Below, one piece after another: positions 53,805-61,492 of a stretch of 64,000 nucleotides of DNA. The notes under the pieces were generated by a model. That model saw only the letters and a program-made list of their open reading frames with translations. It was not told the origin of the DNA and made no database searches. The number at the start of each line of letters is the position of its first letter. Positions within the stretch are counted from its first letter, which is position 1. The stretch lies in the NCBI GenBank assembly GCA_000381605.1, contig KB906757.1:522550-586549 (forward strand), in the 5' to 3' direction. A program made the position numbers and the translations under genes. Source of the stretch: Acidobacteriaceae bacterium KBS 89. GTDB lineage: Bacteria > Acidobacteriota > Terriglobia > Terriglobales > Acidobacteriaceae.

Positions 53805-55589
53805 ATGCGCCTTCACAACCTCGCCGCCGCTGCCCTCCTCGGAGCATCTATGCTCACCCCCAACACCCAAGCCCAACACCTCTCCGCCGACGGCGCCGTC
53901 CAGACCTTCAACTTCATCGCCGATCAATATCTCTCCGACGTCTACTTTCACTTCGCCCCCACCGCGGGCACCCAGGCGGGCCTCCATCAGTACGACACTC
54001 AGCTCGAGGACTACTCCGCCGCAAACATCCAGAAACAGATCGCTGCCCTTCACACCTACGAAAAGAAGATCGTAGCCATCGACCCCTCGGCCCTCGATGC
54101 CTCCATCGCCGCCGACCACACCATCATCCTCAACAACATCCGCAGCCAGCTCCTCACCCTCGAGGTCATCCGTCCCTGGGAGAAGAACCCCGACATCTAC
54201 TCCTCCGGCGCCACCAACGCCGCCTACGTCATCATGGAGCGTCCCTACGCCTCCACCAACGCACGCCTGAAATCGTTGGTCGAACGTGAAAAGCTGATGC
54301 CCCAACTTCTCCTCGACGCCCGCAAAAACCTCAAGAACCCGCCAAAGATCTACACCGAGATCGCACTCGAACAAATCGACGGCCTCATCAGCTTCTTCCA
54401 GACCGACGTCCCCGCCGCCTTCCTCTCCGGCACCGACCCTGCCACCGACGCCGACACCAAAGTCGCCTTCGCCAAATCCAACGCCGCCGTCGTCGAAGCC
54501 CTCACATCCTACGGCGCATGGATGAAGTCCGATCTCCTCCCCCGCTCCAGCGGCGACTACAAATTCGGCGCCGACACCTTCGCCAAAAAACTCCGCTACG
54601 ACGAGATGGTCGACATCTCTCTCGACCGCCTCCTCGAAATCGCCTTCGCCGACCTCCACAAAAATCAAGCCGAGTTCGCCCGCATCGCCAAAGAAGTCGA
54701 CCCCACCAAAACCCCGCAAGAGGTCCTCGCCGAACTAGCCACCATCCACCCCGCTCCCGACAAACTCCTCACCGCATTTCAGGACACCTTCGCCAGCCTC
54801 ATCACCTTCATCGACACGCATCACATCATCACCATCCCCTCCAAGGTCGAACCCACGTTAGAAGAGACACCGCCATTCATGCGCGCCACAACGCAGGCCT
54901 CCATGGACCCGCCAGGCCCCTTCGAGACCCACTCCACCAAGGCCTACTTCAACGTCACCCTTCCTGAAAAAACCTGGACCGCCCCCCACGTCGCCGAACA
55001 CATGGCCGCCTTCAACGCCGGGACCATCATCAGCACCAGCGTCCACGAGGCCTACCCCGGCCACTATACCCAGTTCCTCTGGCTGCCGCAGTTCCCCAGC
55101 AAGATCCGTCAGGTCCTCGGCGCCAACACCAACATCGAAGGCTGGGCCCACTACACCGAACAGATGATGCTCGACCAGGGCTACGCCGCAGCTCCGCCTG
55201 ACGCCACACCAGCCCAGATCCGCGAAGCAAAGTTAATCCGCCTCGGCCAGCTCCAGGACGCGCTCCTCCGTGACGCCCGCTTTGTCAACTCCATCAAGCT
55301 CCACACCGGCCAATTCAGCTTCGACCAGGCCGTCGACTTCTTCGTCTCCGACGGCTACCAGTCCCACTCCGTCGCTCTCGTCGAAACCAAACGCGGCACC
55401 GCCGACGCCACCTACCTCTACTACACCCTCGGCAAGCTCGAAATCATGAAGCTCCGCGCCGATATGATGAAGAAGCAAGGCCCCGCCTTCAACCTCCAGC
55501 AGTTCCACGACAACTTTATGCGCCAGGGATTCGCCCCCATCAAAGTCATTCGCAAAGCCATGCTCCACGACGACTCGCCAGTGCTCTAA
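53805..55589 (+). CDS. Secreted DUF885 family protein (probable metallopeptidase)
   Basis: 594 residues with a signal peptide (LHNLAAAALLGASMLTPNTQ then AQ). DUF885 landmarks: FAPTAGTQAGLHQYD at 50-64 and the zinc-type motif VHEAYPGHYTQ with His414, Glu415 and His420, followed by EGWAHYTEQMMLDQGY, which supplies a further Glu. The family is helical and resembles M32/M3-like peptidases; activity on peptides is inferred. Lies in a series of collinear genes, 68 bases after DUF3224 and 95 before galU, each probably with its own promoter. Confidence 0.88.
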   Translation: MRLHNLAAAALLGASMLTPNTQAQHLSADGAVQTFNFIADQYLSDVYFHFAPTAGTQAGLHQYDTQLEDYSAANIQKQIAALHTYEKKIVAIDPSALDASIAADHTIILNNIRSQLLTLEVIRPWEKNPDIYSSGATNAAYVIMERPYASTNARLKSLVEREKLMPQLLLDARKNLKNPPKIYTEIALEQIDGLISFFQTDVPAAFLSGTDPATDADTKVAFAKSNAAVVEALTSYGAWMKSDLLPRSSGDYKFGADTFAKKLRYDEMVDISLDRLLEIAFADLHKNQAEFARIAKEVDPTKTPQEVLAELATIHPAPDKLLTAFQDTFASLITFIDTHHIITIPSKVEPTLEETPPFMRATTQASMDPPGPFETHSTKAYFNVTLPEKTWTAPHVAEHMAAFNAGTIISTSVHEAYPGHYTQFLWLPQFPSKIRQVLGANTNIEGWAHYTEQMMLDQGYAAAPPDATPAQIREAKLIRLGQLQDALLRDARFVNSIKLHTGQFSFDQAVDFFVSDGYQSHSVALVETKRGTADATYLYYTLGKLEIMKLRADMMKKQGPAFNLQQFHDNFMRQGFAPIKVIRKAMLHDDSPVL

Positions 55590-55684
55590 TACCACTTGCT
55601 CTCGGCCTGCATCTCACCTTTACAAGATCTTCACGCGCGATGCGTTACGATGACTTATAAAAATCACGAGAGCCCTCCCACACC

Positions 55685-56563
55685 ATGACTCCCCAGATAA
55701 TTCGCAAAGCCGTCTTCCCCGCCGCAGGCCTCGGCACACGTTTCCTGCCGGCCACCAAAGCCATGCCTAAAGAGATGCTCTGTCTCGTCGACAAGCCGCT
55801 TATCCAATACGGCGTCGAAGAGGCCGTAGCTGCAGGCTGCAACGAGATCATCATCATCACCGGCCGTGGCAAATCCACCATGGAGGATCACTTCGACGGC
55901 AGCCCCGAGCTCGAAGCCAACCTCGCCGCAAAAAACAAAACCGCCCTCCTCGAAATCGCGCGCTCCGTCTCCAAACTCGCCCGCGTCACCTACACCCGCC
56001 AGGCCGAACCCCTCGGCCTCGGACACGCCGTCCTCATGGCTAAAGAGATCGTCGGCGACGAACCCTTCGCCGTCCTCCTCCCCGACGACATAGTCGACGC
56101 CACCGTCCCCTGCATGAAGCAGATGGTCGAAGCCTTCTACGAAACGCAATCCTCCATCCTCGCCTCAGAGGTCATCGAAGGCGCCGCTATCTCCGCCTAC
56201 GGAGTCCTCGACTGCGTCCCGCACCCCAAAAACCCACGCCTGCTCGACGTCAAGAACATGGTAGAAAAGCCAAAGTTCGAAGACGCCCCATCGAAGAACG
56301 CCATCATCGGCCGCTACATCCTCACACCGCGCATCTTCGAGATGATAGAAACCATCACTCCAGGCGCCGGCGGCGAACTCCAGCTCACTGACGCCATCAA
56401 GGCCCTCCTCAAGTACGAAAAGGTCTACGGCTTCCACTACGAAGGCAAGCGCCATGACGCTGGCGACAAGCTCGGCTTCCTCAAAGCCACCGTCGAGTTC
56501 GCCCTCAAGCGCGACGACCTCGGCCCACCCTTCCGCGACTGGCTCAAATCCTTCCCCATGTAA
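55685..56563 (+). CDS. galU: UTP-glucose-1-phosphate uridylyltransferase
   Basis: 292 residues, usual length. N-terminal nucleotide-binding signature PAAGLGTRFLPATKAMPKEM, the LVDKPLIQYGVEEAV segment, AEPLGLGHAVLMAKEIVGDE, LLPDDIVDA, and VEKPKFEDAPSKNAIIGRYI, all as in GalU. It makes UDP-glucose from UTP and glucose-1-phosphate, for exopolysaccharide and cell-surface sugars. TATAAA at about 55657 may be its -10 region. Complete gene. Confidence 0.96.
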   Translation: MTPQIIRKAVFPAAGLGTRFLPATKAMPKEMLCLVDKPLIQYGVEEAVAAGCNEIIIITGRGKSTMEDHFDGSPELEANLAAKNKTALLEIARSVSKLARVTYTRQAEPLGLGHAVLMAKEIVGDEPFAVLLPDDIVDATVPCMKQMVEAFYETQSSILASEVIEGAAISAYGVLDCVPHPKNPRLLDVKNMVEKPKFEDAPSKNAIIGRYILTPRIFEMIETITPGAGGELQLTDAIKALLKYEKVYGFHYEGKRHDAGDKLGFLKATVEFALKRDDLGPPFRDWLKSFPM

Positions 56564-56599
56564 TCGGAAACTTCACGAAGGTTTCGGACGTCACACATC

Positions 56600-56635
56600 G
56601 GTTCCCCACATCTCGATCCTGAGATGTGGGGAACC
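56600..56635. repeat. Perfect 15-bp inverted repeat after galU
   Basis: GGTTCCCCACATCTC (56600-56614) / GAGATGTGGGGAACC (56621-56635), loop GATCCT. It lies 37 bases past galU but lacks a T-run. It may end galU transcription or be a dispersed REP-like palindrome; only a genome search can tell. Confidence 0.55.
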
Positions 56636-56801
56636 CGACACGATGGCAAACGAATGCCGCTCGACTTACTGGTTCCTGTATTAGACTTGCCGTAAGCTGA
56701 CCCAATCGAACACCTGTTCCCGGTCCACATCGGCAGCCGTGTGTTCGCAGCGAGTCAGGCAACTCCGCTTACACATCTTCCTAAAGAAGGTATTGGCCAG
56801 A

Positions 56802-57296
56802 ATGAATCGATTTCGTCGATGCTGTCTCGTCGTAGTGTGCCTGGGCTCTCTATCAACCTTTGGATTAACGCAAAACGCACCTGCTGCCGCTCCACCGTCG
56901 CAGGCCGCGACTCCGCATGGACCGCGTGCGAATCCCACCAACATCAAAGCTCTTCCCAAAGACATCACCGGCGACGAAATTCATGACGTCATGCACAAGT
57001 ACGAGGCTGACCTCGGAGTCGAATGCGAATACTGCCATGCCCGAAACCCGGAGACGAAGCGCAACGACTTCCCCTCCGATGCGAATCCGGTCAAGGATAA
57101 GGCACGCCTGATGATCAAAATGACCGACGAAATCAATGCCAGATACCTCGCGCAATTACCCGACCACAAAGCCGACCAAACTGTGACCTGCGCTACATGC
57201 CATCGCGGCACGGCGCACCCCGAAGCATTCGTGCCGAAGCCGTCCGGGCACGATCACCCACCCGCTGCCGCCACACCACCTCAGTCAGCGCATTAG
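56802..57296 (+). CDS. Secreted di-haem c-type cytochrome (reaction-centre-cytochrome-like)
   Basis: 164 residues from ATG 56802. Signal peptide (RCCLVVVCLGSLSTFGLTQ). Two haem attachment motifs: CEYCH (75-79) within LGVECEYCHARNPET and CATCH (130-134) within TVTCATCHRGTAHP. Between them ARLMIKMTDEINARYLAQL resembles the helix bearing the Met ligand in photosynthetic reaction-centre cytochrome subunits (CytoC_RC), a fold common in Acidobacteriota as single- or two-haem proteins. Probably an electron carrier in the periplasm; partner unknown. The His/Pro/Ala-rich tail has no known role. Confidence 0.85.
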   Translation: MNRFRRCCLVVVCLGSLSTFGLTQNAPAAAPPSQAATPHGPRANPTNIKALPKDITGDEIHDVMHKYEADLGVECEYCHARNPETKRNDFPSDANPVKDKARLMIKMTDEINARYLAQLPDHKADQTVTCATCHRGTAHPEAFVPKPSGHDHPPAAATPPQSAH

Positions 57297-57511
57297 ACCT
57301 GTTTCAACCGATTCGCGCTTCACCCCAAACCCTGTCATCCGGAGCGCAGCAAAGGAACCCCGCAGTCCGTCTTTACCTCTTGCCTGTTCCACACGGATCA
57401 GCCTCAACCGCACAAGCAGAACTAGCCCTCTAACCACCAACTCACAAACTCCAGCTAAAATTCCTGCATCTCAACCAGAGATCACCCACTCAAGTAAGCA
57501 CTGGAGAAGAC

Positions 57512-57988
57512 ATGGCCACAAAACAAGCAAGCGCACCAACCCCGCTCACTCGCGAAAAGCTGATCGACCTCCTCAACGAAGACCTCTCCCGCGAATATCA
57601 GGCCATCATCGCCTACGTCAATTACTCCCAGGTCCTCAAGGGCGCGCAGTACATGAACATCGCCGATGAGTTGGCCGTCCACGCCACCGAAGAGCTCGCC
57701 CACGCTATCGCCCTCGCCAATCACATCGACTACCTTGGCGGCATGCCCACGGTCATACCCAAGCCCGTCAAGACCTCCGAGAAGAACGAGGACATGCTCC
57801 GCTTCGACCTCGAAAACGAACGCGTCACCATCGCCAACTACCGCCGCCGCATCAAGCAGTGCGACGAGCTCAACGAGTTCGCCATCGGCGAATCCATCCG
57901 CGAGATCCTAATGCAGGAGCAGGACCACCTCATCGCCCTCGCCACCGCACTCGGCATCGATCCCCCGAACCCCGGCATCGCCGACTAG
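57512..57988 (+). CDS. Ferritin-like diiron domain protein (bacterioferritin/Dps-like)
   Basis: 158 residues. Four-helix bundle with two sets of iron ligands: Glu28 in LSREYQAI and ExxH in ATEELAHA (Glu60/61-His64), then Glu101/103 in DLENERVTI and ExxH in MQEQDHLI (Glu136-His139). This fits ferritin-like proteins that oxidise or store iron. The Met that holds haem in true bacterioferritin is not identifiable with confidence. GGAGA precedes the ATG at 57512. Followed by a hairpin shared with the convergent small gene. Confidence 0.88.
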   Translation: MATKQASAPTPLTREKLIDLLNEDLSREYQAIIAYVNYSQVLKGAQYMNIADELAVHATEELAHAIALANHIDYLGGMPTVIPKPVKTSEKNEDMLRFDLENERVTIANYRRRIKQCDELNEFAIGESIREILMQEQDHLIALATALGIDPPNPGIAD

Positions 57989-58001
57989 ACTTACCAAAAG
58001 A

Positions 58002-58035
58002 AGATGGCGCCGGATCACCCGAATCCGCGCCATCT
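58002..58035. terminator. Bidirectional hairpin between convergent genes
   Basis: AGATGGCGCcGGAT / ATCCGCGCCATCT with one bulged base and a 7-base loop, between the ferritin-like gene (stop 57988) and the gene ending at 58055 on the other strand. Flanked by A-rich sequence on the left, which gives a T-rich tail on the minus strand. Confidence 0.65.
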
Positions 58036-58054
58036 CATGTTAAATCCCTGAGAA

Positions 58055-58441
58055 CTACTTATCGACCTTCAAATTGATAATGAACTGGCTCTTGTTGTCG
58101 AATGAGCTGATCGACTTCACGCCGCTCTTCTTGCCGTTGTACTCGGCCCATATCTCATAATCCGACGTCTGCGAAAGCTGCCCAAACCGATAGTTTCCCT
58201 CAGCATCGGAGTAGAAGCTCTTCACCGAAAGGCTGCGGCTATCCTTCAGGTAGATCACAGCTCCTTTGATCGCCACATTGTCGGCACCGACCACCTTGCC
58301 CTGGACAACGCGCTGCGTCGGCCCGCGCTCCTGCGCGACCACATCTGCGCCCTGCACAGCGGCAGAAAAGCCCGATATGCAACACGCGCCAAGTATCAAT
58401 TTTCTGGCAAAAGAACGGAACGAAACAGAAATACCTTTCAT
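58055..58441 (-). CDS. Small secreted carboxypeptidase-regulatory-like domain protein
   Basis: 128 residues with a signal peptide (RKLILGACCISGFSAAVQG then ADVV). The rest is a single beta-sandwich: RVVQGKVVGADNVAIKGAVI, YLKDSRSLSVKSFYSDAEGN, YRFGQLSQTSDYEIWAEYNG. Such domains occur alone in many Acidobacteriota and at the N-termini of TonB-dependent receptors. Binding partner unknown. It is related in fold, not closely in sequence, to the broken gene at 709-1175. Confidence 0.8.
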   Translation of the reverse strand: MKGISVSFRSFARKLILGACCISGFSAAVQGADVVAQERGPTQRVVQGKVVGADNVAIKGAVIYLKDSRSLSVKSFYSDAEGNYRFGQLSQTSDYEIWAEYNGKKSGVKSISSFDNKSQFIINLKVDK

Positions 58442-58477
58442 AGCTTCAGTATACGGCCACCTTGGTCACCACCAGCA

Positions 58478-58678
58478 CTATTCCTCTTCCTCATCAGCGG
58501 TATGCATCGGATCTTCATCGTCATAACCAGCTACGTCGACAGCCGCCACCTCCAGCGGATCGACCGAAACAATCTCCAGATCCATCCCGCACTCATCGCA
58601 CGTGACCGTTTCGCCTTCCTCCACCTCGTCGACATCAACGACAATCGGGTTATCGCATTCGGGACACACAACAGCCAT
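58478..58678 (-). CDS. LysW-like zinc-ribbon protein
   Basis: 66 residues. CPECDNPI and CDECGMDLEIVSVDPLEV give a four-Cys zinc ribbon; the sequence GETVTCDECGMDLEIVSVDP closely follows LysW, the amino-group carrier protein whose C-terminal Glu carries alpha-aminoadipate or glutamate during lysine/arginine synthesis. Here the C-terminus is TADEEEE instead of the EDWGE-type end, but the last residue is still Glu. No LysX, LysZ, LysY or LysJ gene is adjacent, so either the pathway is elsewhere or this is a relative with another use. Confidence 0.75.
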   Translation of the reverse strand: MAVVCPECDNPIVVDVDEVEEGETVTCDECGMDLEIVSVDPLEVAAVDVAGYDDEDPMHTADEEEE

Positions 58679-58849
58679 AATCGAGCCTCCAGGATTTTGG
58701 GTTCGCCCACCCGCCTATAGAATCTACCCTTATAGGATTATGGGAACAGTACTCGCGGACACCCCCGCTATTTATTTAGCGGCCTTCCCGCCCATTCGTC
58801 AAGCATACGATTACAACAGTATTCCGGTTTCTGCCCAAGGAGAATTCAC

Positions 58850-60424
58850 GTGACCGTCGGCCCCCGCTTCTTCGCTCATTTCAACTGCCTTAGCATCGCC
58901 GCTTGCCTGCTCACCACGGGCCTTCTTTACGCGCAACAGCCAGCCCCGAATACCCAACCAACGGCCCCAACCGGTCAGCCCATTTCACCCGCCCCGGTCG
59001 ATCCCGCCATCGCCGCCGCCCTCCAGCAGGTCTCGCCAGACAACGTCAAGGCCACCATCACCAAACTCGTCAGCTTCAAGAACCGCAGCACCCTCTCCAG
59101 CATGGACACCGACCTCCCTCCCGGCACCGGCATCAACGCCGCCGCCGACTGGATCGAGTCCGAATTCAAGCGCTACTCCGAAGCCTGTGGCGGATGCCTC
59201 GAAGTCAAGCGCGACGAGTTCGTCGAACCCGGCAGCTCTGCACCGCTCTCCCGCATTACCAAACCCACCAAGCTCACCAACGTCTACGCCATCCTTCGCG
59301 GCACCGATCCCGCCCAGGCCCCACGCATCGTCCTCGTCACCGGCCATTATGACTCCCGCAACTCCGACAACTTCAACACCCACGACCCCGCCCCCGGCGC
59401 CAACGACGACGCCAGCGGCACCGCCGTCTCCATCGAGTGCGCCCGTGTCCTCTCCAAGCTCAAATTCCCCAGCACCATCATCTTCCTCACCGTCGCCGGC
59501 GAAGAACAAGGCCTCAACGGCAGCCGTCACTTCGCCCAGCTTGCGAAATCACAAAACTGGCGCCTCGAAGCCGTCCTCAACAACGACATCGTCGGCGGCG
59601 ACACCACCCCGGGCGCAGTCGGCGTAGATAAATCCGCCGTCCGCGTCTTCTCCGAAGGTGTCCCCGGCCCCGCCACCCTCGAGCAGCTCCGCGAGATCCA
59701 GACCATCGGCGCAGAAAACGACTCGCCCGCCCGCGAACTAGCACGCGCCATCGTCGACATCAGCCGCACCTACTTCCGTCCCACCTCGCAGCGCCTCTCC
59801 GCCGGAACACCCCCCGGCCAGCCCCACAACATGGCCATGAAGATGGTCCCCGCCTTCCATCCCGTCATGATCTTCCGCCGAGACCGCTTCGGCCGCGGCG
59901 GCGACCACACCAGCTTCTCCAACGAGGGCTTCGCCGCCGTCCGCTTCACCGAGTGGCTCGAAAACTTCAACCACCAGCACCAGACCCCGCGCGTCGAAAA
60001 CGGTATTGAGTACGTCGACGACATCAAGTTCGACGACTTCAACTACATCGCCAACGTCGCCCGCCTCAACTCCGCCACCCTCGCCACCCTCGCCGCCGCA
60101 CCCGGCCAGCCCCTCAAGGTCGCCGTCCTCAATCCCCCTTACGACACGCGCACCACCCTCCGATGGGAGAAGCCCGCAGGCTTCCCCGCAGGCGCAACCT
60201 TTGAAGTCGTCTACCGCGACACCGACCAGCCCGACTGGACCAGCTTCGTCTCCGCCGGCGCCGACACCACCATCGCACTCCCAATGTCCAAGGACAACGT
60301 CATCTTCGGCGTTCGCTCTGTCGACGCCGCCGGCCACCGCAGCGCCGCCGTCTACCCCGTGCCACCGCCCCGTACCAGACCCGTCCCGGGAACCACCCCA
60401 GCCTCTCCACCATCAGCGAACTAA
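58850..60424 (+). CDS. Secreted M28 family zinc aminopeptidase
   Basis: 524 residues from GTG 58850, with AAGGAG seven bases upstream. Signal peptide (LSIAACLLTTGLLYAQQ). The five metal ligands of M28 are all visible: GHYDS, GANDDASG, GEEQG, LNNDIVGG and GGDHTSF. After the peptidase domain (to about 420) comes a beta-rich C-terminal domain (VAVLNPPYDTRTTLRWEKPA) resembling fibronectin III. It should cleave N-terminal residues of peptides outside the cytoplasm. No truncation. Confidence 0.92.
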   Translation: MTVGPRFFAHFNCLSIAACLLTTGLLYAQQPAPNTQPTAPTGQPISPAPVDPAIAAALQQVSPDNVKATITKLVSFKNRSTLSSMDTDLPPGTGINAAADWIESEFKRYSEACGGCLEVKRDEFVEPGSSAPLSRITKPTKLTNVYAILRGTDPAQAPRIVLVTGHYDSRNSDNFNTHDPAPGANDDASGTAVSIECARVLSKLKFPSTIIFLTVAGEEQGLNGSRHFAQLAKSQNWRLEAVLNNDIVGGDTTPGAVGVDKSAVRVFSEGVPGPATLEQLREIQTIGAENDSPARELARAIVDISRTYFRPTSQRLSAGTPPGQPHNMAMKMVPAFHPVMIFRRDRFGRGGDHTSFSNEGFAAVRFTEWLENFNHQHQTPRVENGIEYVDDIKFDDFNYIANVARLNSATLATLAAAPGQPLKVAVLNPPYDTRTTLRWEKPAGFPAGATFEVVYRDTDQPDWTSFVSAGADTTIALPMSKDNVIFGVRSVDAAGHRSAAVYPVPPPRTRPVPGTTPASPPSAN

Positions 60425-60436
60425 CTCAAAACACAC

Positions 60437-60469
60437 GGAAGGCGTGTGACGCCGCCAGCGCACGCCTCC
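60437..60469 (+). terminator. Hairpin after the M28 gene
   Basis: GGAAGGCGTGTG and CGCACGCCTCC form an imperfect stem with a ten-base loop, 13 bases after the M28 stop; the tail is C/T-rich, not a clean T-run. Confidence 0.45.
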
Positions 60470-60546
60470 CTCTCATTCGAGCATCCAACCTGTAGGCTTC
60501 CGGCAGCCTCCGCCGTCAACGCCTATGATGAAATAAGAACTCGACT

Positions 60547-61374
60547 ATGGCTCGCTCCAGCCCCATCACGCTCAGTCTTCCGGCCTTCGCGGGAACCACT
60601 CGCAAGCTCATCCTCGCGAACGTCGCCGTCTTCTTCGGGCTTGGCCTGCTGAACTGGCTCGCACCCCACCTCGCAGAAATTCTCATCAGCCATCTCATGC
60701 TCGAACCCCTCGCCGTCGTCCGCGGCGAAATCTGGCAGCTCTTCACCTACTCCTTCGTCGAACAAGGCATCCTCGCCATCCTCTTCGGCATGCTCACCCT
60801 CTGGTTCACCGGCTCACTCCTCGAGCCGTCTTTCGGCGGCCGCTGGCTCGGCGAACTCTACTTCACCTCCGTCATCGGCAGCGCACTCATAGCCTCGGCC
60901 ATCTCCTTCACCCACATCTTCGGCCTGCGCCCAGAGGTCGCCGTCGCCGGCTGCTGGTCCGGCATCTTCGGCCTCCTCGTAGCCATCGCCATGATCTTCG
61001 GCGACCAGGAATTTCTCCTCTGGTTCCTCGTCCGCATCAAGGCGAAGTACATGGTGGCCATCTACATCCTCATCGCCATCGCGCTGCTTCTTAAACAGGT
61101 CGACGTCTTCAACGCCATGCTCCAGCTCTCCGGCGCGCTCTGCGGCTTCCTCTACGTCAAATTCGCCCCTCGCCGCGGCCTTGTCTTCGGATTCAGCGAG
61201 CGCTATTTCGGCATCCGCAACGGCTACTACCGCTGGAAGCGCCGCCGCGCCGCCCGCAAGTTCGAGGTCTACATGCGCAAGCAGAACCGCGAGGTCCACT
61301 TCGACAAAGACGGCCGCTACGTCGACCCCGACGAACTCCGCAAGAACCCCAACGACAAGCGCTGGATGAACTGA
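60547..61374 (+). CDS. Rhomboid-fold membrane protein, probably inactive
   Basis: 275 residues, six membrane segments (about 20-38, 62-82, 106-124, 134-151, 168-184, 190-204) and a basic cytoplasmic tail (RWKRRRAARKFEVYMRKQNR). The rhomboid pattern is seen in RGEIWQLFTYSFVEQG and GCWSGIFGLLVAIAMI, where Ser138 is at the catalytic position but the preceding GxSG glycine is Cys136. In the last helix, where active rhomboids have His, the text is MLQLSGALCGF with Gln193. So it looks like a pseudoprotease of the rhomboid family, which often bind or chaperone membrane proteins. Confidence 0.75.
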   Translation: MARSSPITLSLPAFAGTTRKLILANVAVFFGLGLLNWLAPHLAEILISHLMLEPLAVVRGEIWQLFTYSFVEQGILAILFGMLTLWFTGSLLEPSFGGRWLGELYFTSVIGSALIASAISFTHIFGLRPEVAVAGCWSGIFGLLVAIAMIFGDQEFLLWFLVRIKAKYMVAIYILIAIALLLKQVDVFNAMLQLSGALCGFLYVKFAPRRGLVFGFSERYFGIRNGYYRWKRRRAARKFEVYMRKQNREVHFDKDGRYVDPDELRKNPNDKRWMN

Positions 61375-61492
61375 TGCAGGCTCCTTACCCAACTTCACAA
61401 ACCTGAGCGAACTAACCAGAGCGTAGAATCTTCTTCACGCGGCCAGTTTCAGTCGCTATCAAGCGACACTTCACACCTCCAGAGTTTGCCAA

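Noticed and set aside
53733..54719. 328-codon minus-strand frame opposite the DUF885 gene
   Set aside because: Composition almost only Gly, Val, Asp, Glu; mirror of the C-rich codons of the real gene, no domain.
58850..61374. Mobile element or phage remnants near the right end
   Set aside because: No transposase, integrase, terminal repeats or phage proteins; genes are housekeeping-like or secreted hydrolases.
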